Source of the DNA: Ahaetulla prasina
Taxonomy: Eukaryota > Chordata > Lepidosauria > Squamata > Colubridae
Length of the DNA: 64,000 nt
Direction: 5' to 3'
Assembly (NCBI RefSeq): GCF_028640845.1
Contig: NC_080546.1
Location: 18,881,020-18,945,019, forward strand
The first letter of the stretch is position 1, and every line of letters begins with the position of its first letter. Under the pieces are notes generated by a model that was given only the letters and a program-made list of their open reading frames with translations, ran no database searches and was not told the origin of the DNA. The position numbers were made by a program, and so were the translations under genes. Of this stretch, positions 1-10,620 are shown one piece after another.

Positions 1-576
1 GCCCAAGTAGGTAGTAGGAAACTCAGTCAGTGTAAAAACAAACAAACTTTATTAGAGCCGCTGAGAATTACTTCATTCTCAGTGTAGTTCAACTAAACTA
101 AAGCAAATTCCTCCCAACACAATTCCTCAGTCTTATCACCAACCTTGGTCCAATTAGGCAAACTGTCAAAGGCCTTTCTTGGCAAAAGTTCAGAAGACAC
201 CAATACAAATGCAACAAGATGAAGTTATCAACGTTTTCTGGCAAAGAGCCCAAACGCCGTTGTTTTAAGCCTTATGGGAGGGGTCAATCATCTCTTGGCC
301 CTACTCCCAAGTCGTCCTCTTTGCTTGAGCTGCTCTTGCCTTCTGGCAGCTCTTCCCATGTGTTTACTAGGAACAGGCTCCTCCTGTTCCTCTGCCTCAC
401 TACTGTCAGTCTCTGGAGGCTCTGGAGTCCACACCTCACTCCCCAATGGCCCTGGCCTTACCTCAGCCTCTGACACAGAGCCCTCATTTGGGCCTTCCCC
501 AGCCTCCAGGACTTGCCCAGCCTTCTTGCTGTCCAAGACTATTGCCAGCTCCACAGACTGCTGGCGGACCACAGCA
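1..576 (-). mobile_element. LTR of an LTR retrotransposon, family L1 copy (5' side cut by window start)
   Basis: This is closely similar to the complete LTRs at 10001-10615 and 27155-27767. It lacks the first few bases because the window begins inside it. The sense strand is minus: a polyadenylation-type AATAAA lies near 47-53 read in reverse, and an open, acid-rich reading frame (Glu/Asp/Ser/Pro then a basic ARRQEQLKQRG-type end) fills the U3-like part, about 288-576. The right end is accacagca, matching the accacaat/ca ends of the other copies. It is probably a solo LTR, but this cannot be shown without the left flank. Confidence 0.7.
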
Positions 577-714
577 CTTCTGTTCTGTATTCCCAGTTCA
601 GAAACAAACTTGGTAAGATATTTTCGTAAAGAGAGTAAGTTTAAGCTGTTTATGATCTGAGCTCTGGTACCAGACTGACAAGGGACTGCTTTCCAGGCAA
701 AGGATGTGCTCCTG

Positions 715-907
715 CAGAGGTGGTATTCAGCCGGTTTGGACTGGTTTGCCCAAACCGGTAGCGGAGATTGCGGTTGGCCCCACCCCCATCCATCCACTTG
801 CCCTTGCGCTATGCCGTCCTATTTAGCCACATTTTCGAGGCTGGGTGCATGTGGAGAAGGTGCACACGCGAAGAACCAGATATAACAATATCTGAAACCC
901 ACCGCTG
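715..907. mobile_element. Short hAT-type MITE
   Basis: The ends are cagaggtggtattcagcc and ctgaaacccaccgctg, diverged versions of the CAGTGGTGGGATTCA ends seen elsewhere in the window. The flanks tgctcctg (707-714) and tgcttttg (908-915) match at 6 of 8 positions, fitting an old 8-bp hAT target duplication. It is 193 bp with no coding capacity. Confidence 0.65.
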
Positions 908-915
908 TGCTTTTG

Positions 916-2599
916 TCCGAATGTGACTCAACCTGAAGTGTGCTATTCCATGCTAGTTGTTATGCTTTCTACCTTTGTCTTGACTGTATTTATGTTAGAG
1001 AACAATAACTAGATTTGTCTCAATGCTATTTCAGATAAGCTACTATAATTAAAATATAGGACTGTAGTGTCACTAATTTAGAATAATGAAGGTGGAAAGC
1101 TAAATTTGAAAGAAAACAATCTGATTCTGTTTTTGAATTTGCCATGAAAAACCCACTTCAATCTGTGTGGCAAAAATGTTGTTGACCAGTATAATGAATG
1201 ATAATATCACAATATATACTGCATTTCTTCCTACTTAGACAACGTTATTTGGGTTTATATTTACACATTTACACATGTGGTGGTGGCTTTCATATTTAAA
1301 TAAGCTATTATCCAACAGTATTTCCAATACTGGAAATGCAATGACTGATTGTCTATTTTTGGGAAGACGGTGCTATTGATGTTCTCCCAGGAATAATTAC
1401 TGGGTCTCTAACTAAAATGTTGGGGACATTTTTTTTTTCTTACTGCATCTCTGGTGTTTCTTCAGCTGCTTATTGTATTGAACATCAGTCAACACAATAA
1501 TGTTTGACTGAACATTATAGTTGTGGTAGTAGAAGGAGCTGATCATTCCCCACTTTGAGATGGTCAAAGATGGACTCTCAGTAATGTTTTTCACTTACTG
1601 TGCCAACCCCTGGAATGAATTTCCACTTGTGGCATGAAGTGGTCTTCTTAGGCCACCTTCCAAAATATCCAAATCCAACTCTTTTAGAGGACCCCTGTTT
1701 GTTTGGTAATTACATTTATGGTCATTTTGTTTTTTCATGTCTTCTACTGCATTTTATTCTTCAGACCAGTGAGAGTGTGGTAGATTGCAATGGTATCAAG
1801 ATGAAATAAGTTATTTATAGGTTTCCGAAGGTAATTGAACAATAATACAAGATCACAGGCATGCTTAATCAATCAATAGTAACAATTACCCAACCCATGA
1901 TGAAACTTATTTGGAAAGTTAGTAATTGCTGTACAATCAACCAAGAATGTATCGTGTCAGTACGTAGAGAAATCACTGTATCACTCAAGCGCAATACATT
2001 TTCCCTCTCCAATTAATGTTTGTATTTTTAGCATTTAAGAATCAGTGAAGGGAAATGGAATGAAATCAAGGACTATGTTTGTTATGACGTATATATGGTC
2101 AAAAAAGAAGAGACCAAAATAAGTACAACTAGAGAAACATTATGCCTTGTTTCTTTTCTTTTGCAATGCCTGCGTGCTACTGATTTATGGCTTTTTTTCC
2201 TAGTCGATAGACATTGTTCTTCCTTTTCTGACAATTTCTTCCATCATTATTCTGTACTTAATGTTTCTTATCTGGACTGGGAATCAGTTGCAACTGATTC
2301 TTTGTGACTGTGTACATCTATCTCCTGTATGTGGATGAGTACAATATTTGTTTGCAGAAACAGGATAATTTGACAAGACAAACAGTATTATCCTACCATA
2401 AATTAAAATGAAATTAGTATTGGATATATTCCTTTATTTTTATGTAAGCAGTCTGTGCCTCTCAAACAGACAGGTCCTTGGTGTAAATGAGAATTAATTG
2501 AGGGAAAAATTACTAAATAATGTGAAGCTGTCACTTCAGCTTTTTAGATCATCATTGTAGATATTAGAATTGTTGGGTTCATACCGATCACTCAAAGGG
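916..2599. other. No gene or clear repeat recognised
   Basis: AT-rich sequence with short chance reading frames only. I see no splice-flanked coding block, terminal repeats or LINE/SINE signature. Presumed intron or old degraded sequence. Confidence 0.4.
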
Positions 2600-2607
2600 C
2601 TTCAGAT

Positions 2608-3252
2608 CAGGGTGAAATGCTCCCGGTTCGGACCAAATTGGCTGATCCGGTAGCGATGGCGGTGGGTGGTTCGGAGAATCGGTAGCAAAAATCCCTGCTC
2701 CCCCACCGCCCCAGCAGAACTACGCGATCATCAGAGGGTTTTTTTCCTTTACTTTCAAAAGCATTTTTTAACAACCTCTTCAGCCAAAGAGGTTGTAAAA
2801 AATGCTTTTAAAGGGTTAAAACAAGGCTCTGCCGATCCCAGCTGAGGTGCCTGATCATCAGAGACTTTTTTTTAACTTTTAAAAGCATTTTTTAAAAGGT
2901 AAAAAAGCTGAAGCCTGCTAGGCAAAAAATGGGGGGGGGGTTGTTGAGGGGGGGAAGAAAGAAAGAAAGAAAAAGGAAGGAAGGAAGAAAGGAAGGAAGG
3001 AAGGAAGGAGGAAAAAGGAGAGGAAGAAAGGATTACAAACCTGGCACTAGATGCAGCTTCAGAGGGCTGGAAGGGACCTGGAGGTCATCTAGTCCAAACC
3101 TGCTCCAGCAGGACATTCTTAGTGAGTTTCTGTCTTTTGATCCCCCAGTCACATAGCTACGCCCACCCAGTCACATGAGGGCCTCCCCAAGCCACGTCCA
3201 CCAAGCCACGCCCATCGAACTGGTAGGAAAGAAATTTAGATTTCACCACTTG
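2608..3252. mobile_element. hAT non-autonomous element with a nested CR1 3' fragment
   Basis: The ends are cagggtgaaatgctcccgg and agatttcaccacttg, flanked by a perfect 8-bp duplication CTTCAGAT at 2600-2607 and 3253-3260. The left end carries the gctcccggttcggacc and gatccggtagcgatgg motifs shared with 63215-63818 and 54656. Internally it has a hairpin (2757-2809), a (GGAA)n tract around 2955-3015 and a CR1 3'-end fragment in reverse around 3055-3130. No transposase frame. Confidence 0.85.
3055..3130 (-). mobile_element. CR1 LINE 3'-end fragment nested in hAT
   Basis: The segment ggaagggacctggaggtcat followed by ctagtccaa is the reverse complement of the conserved CR1 3'-end phrase (ttggactagatgacctcc). 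It sits inside the hAT at 2608-3252. Confidence 0.6.
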
Positions 3253-3645
3253 CTTCAGATCATAACTTTTAAGACAGAGAGTTGATCATCTTCCTTAAGT
3301 ATTGATTCTGTGGATAATATGACTAATACTGCCTTGAAGAAGATGTTTGTTCAAACTCATGGTATGCCTTCAAACAAAAATAGCATCATTGATTGTTGTT
3401 TTCATTGCACAGATTGATTAATCTTGCTGAATAGTAATTTCCATGTTTCCAGATGCTTCGGTGAAACAAGGATGAGATGTCCACCCATAGACTATGCTTG
3501 TGTTTTCCTAGGTTTGGCTCTGATATATTTAATCATTTGTTGGTGAACAATACATCTCCGCCTGGTTTACACTTAGCTTACGCTAATTAGTAATGGCTAG
3601 ATTCAATATCATGGAAGAAGAAACTTCTTCATTATAGATTGTATG

Positions 3646-4072
3646 TAGGTGGGCTTCAAAAATTTTAGCAAAGGGTTTTCTGCCCGGTTGCTGGATGGGT
3701 GTGGCCATGGTGGGCGTGGCCTAGTCGGCCTCCTGCACCATGGCAGGGGAGGGGCATTTTTGCCCTCCCTGGGCTCCGGAGTCTTTTCTCAAGCCTCTAG
3801 GAGGTGAAAACGGTCTCCCCAGGCTCTGGAGGCTGTCTGAAGGCTGGAAATGGGCCCTTCCTGAATTTCCAGTAGGCCTGTTTTTTGCCCTTCCCAAGCC
3901 TCCATGCGCGCTCTGCACTTACCTGCATCCAAAACGGGCCATGTGGGGACTCCTGGGAGGGGAGGGGTGGGCTGGGCCAGCCAGGAGAGGGATTTGGGGG
4001 TTCTCTGAACTGCACAGAATCTTAGCTAGAGGTTCTCCCGAATCCTTGCAAACCCCCAGCAACCCACCCCTG
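3646..4072. mobile_element. hAT-type non-autonomous element, eroded left end
   Basis: Flanked by a perfect 8-bp duplication ATTGTATG at 3638-3645 and 4073-4080. The right end is acccacccctg; the left end taggtgggcttcaaa is a decayed cagGTGGGattca-type terminus. The interior is GC-rich with no recognisable protein; the overlapping short frames on both strands look like chance in GC-rich sequence. Confidence 0.7.
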
Positions 4073-4383
4073 ATTGTATGTAAATGAAATGTACAGATCG
4101 TATTTTCAGCTTTATAATTAGGGTGTCCAAATTTGTAAGTTAAAGCTAATTCTATACTCCCTTACTCAGGGCAATGAGTGCTTATCATAATTATAATGCT
4201 GTCTAGCAATCAATTATATAGTATTTTTTCCTCTGTATTTGTCTTGGAACAATAATACTCTTATAAAGCCTTCGTAAAAGCTTCCAGAAGCTTACTGATA
4301 TTTTTGTTTGTTTTTGCCTATCTTGAATTTTGCAAACAGAATTAGGAGAGGAGAAAAAAAGAAGTCATCTTAAAAATAAATAA

Positions 4384-4464
4384 GGGTTTCCTGCCTGGGC
4401 AGGAGGTTGGACTAGATGACCTCCAAGGTCCCTTCCAACTCTGTTATTATTATTATTATTATTA
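4384..4464 (+). mobile_element. CR1/L3-type LINE 3' end
   Basis: Only the last 80 bp are present: gcaggaggttggactagatg then acctccaaggtcccttccaa, ending in (ATT)n. This is the canonical CR1-like 3' terminus, extremely 5'-truncated. Confidence 0.8.
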
Positions 4465-4759
4465 AATGATTAAAGTTCGGTACTGAATTCAATCCTTTCC
4501 CCAAAACTATCCTTTTGTTCGCAAATAATTTTGAAGAGCCAACAATTGTGGGTTAAAATAAAAGACCATAAAAAGTGATCTTATTTAATAGTTTAAATAG
4601 GAAACTTTCAATTACAGACTGTCCATAAGGAGCCTCTCCTATAAATCAATTAATTGAGTAATGTATACACAATGATAATATATCCCAAAACAGATATATG
4701 TATAGGAGCAAAGAAAAGTTTTCCATTGAATTCTATTAGGGATGCTGTGCTTAAATCTT

Positions 4760-4850
4760 CAATTTATTGATTGATTTGATTTGATTTAATTTTGTAAAAA
4801 TTATATAGCTGCCGAATTGCTCTAGGTGACTTACAGAAAATAAAAACTCA
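4760..4850 (-). mobile_element. LINE (L2/CR1-like) 3'-tail fragment
   Basis: In reverse it reads tcacctagagcaattcggc, then a tail of short A/T-rich GATTT/AAATC repeats, resembling the 3' ends of L2/CR1-like LINEs. Short and diverged. Confidence 0.4.
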
Positions 4851-4895
4851 ATGTGGAAGGAATAAAAAATAATAATAACCCCTCACACCCCCCTC

Positions 4896-5012
4896 GGTGA
4901 CATCACACACTCATAAGCTATTTAATGGGCTCTTTTAATAAAGGCCAATGGTAGGTGACAACACACACTCATATCAGCCATTTAATAGGCGCCTTTAATA
5001 AAGACCAATGGA
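4896..5012 (+). repeat. 58-bp tandem duplication
   Basis: Two adjacent diverged units start at ggtgaca (4896 and 4954), each containing cacacactcat and a tttaataaaggccaatgg-like end. The period is 58 bp. I see no function. Confidence 0.7.
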
Positions 5013-5106
5013 AATGCAACTTGGGAAAATATTTCTTCAACAAAATAGTTCTCCTTTGACAAGCAGAACTAGAAACCATTTATTTTAAGTTGTAATGGGA
5101 CAGCAC

Positions 5107-5415
5107 CAGAGTTGGTATTCAACAGGTTCTGACCAGTTTTAGAGAACCGGTAGCAGAAATTTTGAGTAGTTCGGAGAACCAGTAAATACCACCTCTGACT
5201 GGCCCAGCCCCCATCTATTCTCTGCCTCCTGAGTTGCAGATGATCGGGAGGAAATGGGGATTTTGCAGTAACCTTCCCCTGGAGTGGGGAGGGAATGAAG
5301 ATTTTACAGTATCCTTCCCCTGCCACGCCCTCCAAGCCATGCCGACAAAGCAAAGCCATGCCCACAAAGCCATGCCCACAGAAACAGTAGTAAAAAAAAT
5401 TGAATCCCACCACTG
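5107..5415. mobile_element. hAT-type MITE
   Basis: The ends are cagagttggtattcaacagg and tgaatcccaccactg. The flanks gacagcac (5099-5106) and aacagcac (5416-5423) match at 7 of 8 positions. The interior carries the gagaaccggtagcagaaatt and ccacgcccacaaagccatg motifs found in other copies here. 309 bp, non-coding. Confidence 0.8.
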
Positions 5416-5423
5416 AACAGCAC

Positions 5424-6024
5424 CATCTCAGGTCACACACTATGTTCCCCAAACAAGTGAAACAGAAAAAAACATAATAAAATAATAAAATAATAAGAAT
5501 GGGATTTCCTTAGAGATCAAAAGTGTTTGGTTAATAGAGGTTTCTATTGTGATAAAAAACCATGCCAGTTTCCAACAGCAATGTTCCAAATTCAACTTAC
5601 ATGCTCGAACTGGTAGATTCAGATACCATTAAATGACTGAATTTATAATAAACAGATTTAATATATCTTCTGAATGTCAGTTCTATTTACATAATTATCG
5701 TTCCATCTTGAAGACAACAGGTCTTCAAGATGGAATGACAGTTTATATTACAGGAAGCATGATGCCTTACTTCTACTTAATTTCATGTGTAGAACTAATC
5801 TTGTGTGCTGGCGATTTTAATGATTTGAAGAAAAAATATTTTGAAACCCACTCCCCCAAAAGAAAAAATAAATAAATAAATCAGATGTGTTCCTGTTCAG
5901 ACTGAACTAATGGACAATAGAAAATATCCCACTGTTGAAAATAAACTTTGAAAATCTCAAAAGGTATAAGATACAAGTTGACATAGCTTTCTTTCTTTGT
6001 TAACATTCTTCCCATATTTTCAAA
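5424..6024. other. No feature recognised
   Basis: AT-rich sequence with chance frames only, ending near the Dong/R4 3' tail. Confidence 0.4.
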
Positions 6025-6500
6025 GATGATGATGATTGTTAGTTGTTATTATATACTTTATTCATTAAACATGAAACTCAGTCAACTTATCATTCAAAAA
6101 TGCATCACAAATACCATTGACTGATACTAATGATTGATACGGATTGCTGCCAGTGTCCTAGGTATCAACCAAGTATCTTCTTAAGATGTACGAGGTTCCA
6201 AGAAGCGCAGTTTTTTGCAGTTCCGCTGGTGTTATTGCAGGAAGCTGCAATTTGTTGGTGTATCTTATAAAATTCTTGGACGTGGTATCAAGTGCCCCAA
6301 TGACAGTGGGTATCACTGTCACATGTTTCATCCGTAGCCGTGTGGTTTTGATGGCCAGGTCGCGATATTTCATTATTTTTTTCCAGTTCTTTTTCTTAAA
6401 CTCTGGCGTCTCCTGGTACAGCGATATCAATAAATTGTACACTTTGGCCCTTGACAACCATGATATCTGGCATGTTGTGTTCCAAATGATGATGTGTCTA
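6025..6500 (-). mobile_element. Dong/R4-type LINE, 5'-truncated copy A
   Basis: Read on the minus strand this contains the C-terminal endonuclease-side region of a Dong/R4 LINE: KIMKYRDLAIKT, then VTVIPTVIGALDTTSKN and LQKTALLGTSYILRR (6158-6457), a motif order characteristic of R4/Dong proteins. Its 3' UTR shares catgaaactcagtcaactt with copy B. It is truncated where it meets the (ATC)n tail of copy B near 6500. Confidence 0.75.
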
Positions 6501-6542
<42 letters not shown>

Positions 6543-6562
6543 TATTATTATTATTATTATTA
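6501..6562. repeat. (ATC)n(ATT)n microsatellite at Dong/R4 3' end
   Basis: About 13 CAT/ATC units are followed by about 7 ATT units. It forms the tail of copy B and the boundary with copy A. Confidence 0.9.
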
Positions 6563-7121
6563 CTAACTTTATTCATTAAACATGAAACTCAGTCAACTTG
6601 AACATTCAAAAATGCATCACAAATACCATTGACTGGTGCTAATGGTTGATACAGGTTGCTGCCAGTGTCCTAGGTATCAACCAAGTACCTTCTTAAGATT
6701 TATGAAGTTCCAAAAAATGAAGTTTATTGAAGTTCCACTAGTGTTATTGCAGGAAGCTGCAATTTGTTGATGTATCTTATAAAATTTTTGGACATAGTAC
6801 CAAGTGCCCCGATGACAATGGGTATCACTGTTACATTTTTCATCCATAGCCATGTAAGTTTCGATGGCCAGGTTGCAATATTTCATGATTTTTCCCAGTT
6901 CTTCTTCTTCAACTCTGGCATCTCCTGGTACCGCGATGTCAATAAATTGTACATTTTGGTTTTCAACAACTGTGATATCTGGCGTATTGTGTTTCAAGTA
7001 ACGATCCGTCTGTATTCAAAAGTCCCACAAGATCTTCACCTTCTCATTTTCTATAACTTTTTCCACTTTATGTTCCCATGACTTTTTGGATACAGATAAA
7101 TCGTATTTTTTTACATAATGA

Positions 7122-7559
7122 CTAGTGGATTAATTTAGCAACTCGGTCGTGTCTAGCTTTGTAATCAATTTGTGCGATTTTGCTGCATTCACATATTAAA
7201 TGTGAAACAGTTTCAACTTTGTTGTTGCAAAATCGGCAGTTTGGATTGTTGGTGGATTTTTGTATCTTTGCTTTCATGGCATTAGTTTGTAGTGCTTGTT
7301 CTTGAGCAGCGAGTATTAAACCTTCCGTTTCTTTCTTGATGGTTCCCATCTTAAGCCATGCCCATGTAAAGTTGTCATCACATTTTCCTTCAATGTTTTT
7401 CAAGTGCTGTCCATGCAAAGCTTTGGTTTTCCATCTATTTAATCTGTCATCCAGCTGTTTTTCCTTATATTCTGCCTTTGTTTCTGTTGTTTTTATAACG
7501 TTCTCTGTTTTCACAGCCTGCAGCAATTTTTCTGTACTTTGGTTCACATAATCATTCAA
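7122..7559 (-). pseudogene. Dong/R4 protein remnant, CCHC-containing segment
   Basis: This is the longest surviving frame of copy B, 145 residues. It has a basic N-terminal half, a CCHC-like C-x2-C-x8-H-x4-C motif near the C-terminus and the conserved RHDRVAKLIH segment. It corresponds to the part between reverse transcriptase and restriction-like endonuclease. The neighbouring frames at 7562-7753 and 7913-8107 carry the upstream parts, separated by frameshifts and stops. Confidence 0.7.
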
Positions 7560-8605
7560 ACTTACTTTTCTTCTTCTACAGTTTGACGGATTTGCAATAG
7601 TCCTCTGCCCCCTATTTTTCTTGACAGGTACAACCTGTCGATGTCACTTCGTGGATGTAAAGCATGGTACATATTCAAAAGTTTGTGTTTTCCAGTGCAA
7701 GTTTTCAGTTCAGCCAAAATCCAGTTGATGATTCCAGCTGAGTAGCTTATCACTGGAACTGCCCATGTATTAATGGCTTTAATTATGTTTCCAGCATTCA
7801 GCTTTGATTTTAATATTTAGCGGACCCTCCTGTTGTATTCCTTTTGCGTTGACTCTTTGACTTTTCCATCAAGATGTTATCCGCTTCCAATATGCCTAGG
7901 TATTTGTAATCATCATCCTTTGCTAATGCTTTTACTATGTTTCCATTTCCCAGTTCTATTCCTTCTATTTTTGCATTTTGTCTTGCTGCATGGATAATAT
8001 AACATATTTTTCAAGTTCATTTTGATGTTGCTGCTGAACAGTTGAACTGTGTTGAGTATTGATTTAAGTTCAGTGGGGCTTTTAGCATACATTTTTAAGT
8101 CATCCATGTATAGTAGATGGTTTATCTTGCCATATTGGCTTGAGATTTAGTATCCCAGTTTTGTGTTTTGTAGGATTACTGTCAATGGAATTAATAGGAT
8201 GTTGAACAGTAGTGGTGAAAGTGAGTCCCCCTGGAAGATTCCTCGTTTGATGTTGACTTCACCAATGTTCCTTCCATTTGCTGTTAAAACTGTTTTCCAT
8301 TTTTGCATATTTGCTTTCAAAAATGTACAAATATTTTTGCTGATTCCAAAGTTTTCCAGACAGGTGTTAATTCAGCTGTGGGGTAATGAGTCAAATGTCT
8401 TCTTGTAATTAATCCATGCCATATTTAAATTAGTTTTTCTTCGTTTTGCATTTTTTTAGTACCATTTTGTCAATGAGCAGCTGATCTTTTGTTCCTCTTG
8501 ATTTTTTATAATTTTCTTTTTGTTCTACTGAATACAAACTGTTTTCCATCAGATGACTGAATACTGAATTTGCCAGTATTATTGAATTCTTTGCTGGTAT
8601 TACTG

Positions 8606-8690
8606 AATTCTTCTTCTCCTTCTCCTTCTCCTTCTCCTTCTCCTTCTCCTTCTCCTCCTCCTCCTCCTCCTCCTCCTTATTATTATTAGG
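8606..8690. repeat. (CTTCTC)n/(CTC)n microsatellite
   Basis: A pyrimidine-pure run of CTTCTC then CTCCTC units, passing into TTATTATTA. Confidence 0.9.
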
Positions 8691-9329
8691 GTTGTGGTAG
8701 TGAGAAATAGAAAAGTTACTGATTCTTCCTCATGGAATATCTTTGGCTAAACTTTTATAGATATTCTGTTGAAGTTTGATCTACTTTTGTTTTTGTAACT
8801 TGTTGCTAAATCAACCATCTGAATCGGGATTTTTAAAAAACCCTTAAAATCATTGCTGTAATACTTTTTTTTAAAAAAAAAATGTCCAAATCTATTTCCA
8901 CTAGGATATGTGTTTCTTGTAGTACACTGTGCTCTTGGGATATCACAGTTCCTTTTTCATGTGAGGATACTCCAAGGAAATTCTTACCTCCCAGCAACTG
9001 AAAATGGATTTATAGAAGATCATTAGCTTAATGTAATTTTTTCATGCACTTAGTCTAAATAGGTTCCCCTGGAAGGGGAATTAGGCTTACAGGCAAGCTT
9101 ATTCTGTAAGAGTGCCAAGAAAGCTACATGCTTACAATCACCAGCAGTCACGCTGGCCTTGAGGGGGCCTTTATTTTTGCTAGTTCTTCTAATAAGAATA
9201 TTTAAGAATTCATGGAAAAAGTTAAAAAGCGTGCCTACCAGATTTTAATAAGATAAATTCATATACTTGCTGCTGTCAATAGTAACTTTTCACAGATTTC
9301 AATGAATGCCATGAAAGCTACTATTTTGG
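8691..9329. other. No feature recognised
   Basis: Presumed intronic sequence without a repeat signature I can name. Confidence 0.35.
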
Positions 9330-9337
9330 GTCAAGAG

Positions 9338-9471
9338 CAAGAGTGTCAAACTGGCGGCCCGCAGGCCGAATGTGTCACATGCAGGCTATGCCCACCCCAG
9401 CTCTGTGAATGGGGAAAATGTTGTGAACCATCACGTGATGGCAACGTGACACCACAAGTTTGCCACCTGTG
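9338..9471. mobile_element. Short hAT-type MITE (GTGTCAAAC family)
   Basis: The left end caagagtgtcaaactggcgg and right end acaagtttgccacctg are decayed CAGGGGTGTCAAACT-type termini. The 8-bp flanks GTCAAGAG occur at 9330-9337 and 9472-9479. It contains ggcccgcaggccgaatgtg, as expected for this family. Confidence 0.75.
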
Positions 9472-9479
9472 GTCAAGAG

Positions 9480-9995
9480 AGATCAGATCTATGTTGCTTA
9501 AGATTTGTCTGGTATACTTTTGTCTTTTTGGCAAAACCTGTAATATTCAGAAAAACCCCTTAAGAAAATCCATATTGTTCACTGTATGTTGTACAGGGTT
9601 TTTGTGAGTTATACTTAGTGTGCTGTTTGTTCAAAGTATTTTCTATGTTCATAATAAAGACCAAAATAGTCACGGACAATAACAGTATGGTCATGGTCTA
9701 AAGACTTGCTTAAGACAATCTTGAATATTTGGGTTCAGCCAGTGGGATTTCTGGTTTGTTTTTTAAATAAGTAAATTCTTTGGGAAAACTGAAAAGAGAA
9801 ATGAAACCCAGCTGTAAGGATAGAACGTTATCAAGAAATTTAAATGCATCATCCATACAGGTCATTAAAGATTTAACTCCGGTGAGTTTTTAATCTTCAT
9901 GTAATCAATGGCTACATTTAGAATATATAAAATCTGTCTCTGAAAATAGGCAGCCATAATAAACATTTCTCTAAACTTGCTACAACTTTATTTTG
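9480..9995. other. No feature recognised
   Basis: AT-rich unique-looking sequence up to the LTR target site at 9996. Confidence 0.35.
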
Positions 9996-10000
9996 GGCTC

Positions 10001-10615
10001 TGTTGTAACCTAGGCCCAAGTAGTTATTACCGGACACAATCAGTCCTAAACAAACATATTTTATTACAACAGCTGAGAATTTACTTCATTCTCAGCTTAG
10101 TCCAAAGTGATTCCAAAACAAATCCTTCAAAAAAAGTCTTCGGCTTATCACAAACCTTTGTCTTATTTGGCACCCTGCCAAAGGCTTTTCATGGCAAAGC
10201 CCCATGAAGTTCAGAAACAAGAGATGTCAACTAGAAACCAATGTATCAACGTTGCTTTCCTGCAAAGAGCCCAAGAGCCATTGCTGCTCTTTTAAGCCTT
10301 ATGGAAGCGGCCAATCATCTCCTGGCCTTACTCCTGAGTCGTCCTTTTTACTTTAGCTGCTCTTGCCTTCTGGCAACTCTTCGCATGTGTGCACTAGGAA
10401 CAAGTTCCTCCTGTTCCTCTGCCTCTCTGCTGTCCACCTCTGGAGGCTCTGGAGTCCGCGCATCATTCCCAAATGGCCCTGGCCTCATTTCTCCCTCCGA
10501 TGCAGAGCCCTTGTCTAGGCCTTCCCCTGACTCCAGGACTGGCCCATTGTCCTCCCAGGCCTCCTCACTGTCCTACTCCACTGCCAGTTCCGCAGGCTGC
10601 TGGTGGACCACAATA
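10001..10615 (-). mobile_element. Solo LTR, same family as 1-576 and 27155-27767
   Basis: The element starts TGTTGTAACC and ends GACCACAATA, flanked by a perfect 5-bp duplication GGCTC at 9996-10000 and 10616-10620. It is 615 bp with no internal region, so it is a solo LTR left by recombination between the two LTRs of one element. The sense strand is minus, with an AATAAA-like polyadenylation signal near its 3' part. The U3-like reading frame open in the other copies is broken here by in-frame stops. The 5-bp duplication fits Gypsy-type or retrovirus-type elements; I cannot decide between them. Confidence 0.85.
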
Positions 10616-10620
10616 GGCTC

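Larger units (their letters stand above)
6501..8600 (-). mobile_element. Dong/R4-type LINE, longer copy B (degenerate)
   Basis: This minus-strand LINE begins at its 3' end with an (ATC)n(ATT)n tract (6501-6562). Moving upstream in the element: a broken endonuclease-side region (about 6680-6960); a CCHC-like motif CRFCNNKVETVSHLICEC (about 7195-7255) followed by a KARHDRVAKLIH segment; the MYHALHPRSDIDRLYLSRK block (about 7562-7753); and the reverse-transcriptase palm remnant MDDLKMYAKS (about 8075-8107). This order, RT then CCHC then restriction-like endonuclease, is the Dong/R4 arrangement. The frames are split by shifts and stops, so it is dead. Confidence 0.8.

Noticed and set aside
3721..4087. 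Overlapping frames on both strands, up to 115 aa
   Set aside because: Inside a hAT element; GC-rich with chance openness and no motif.
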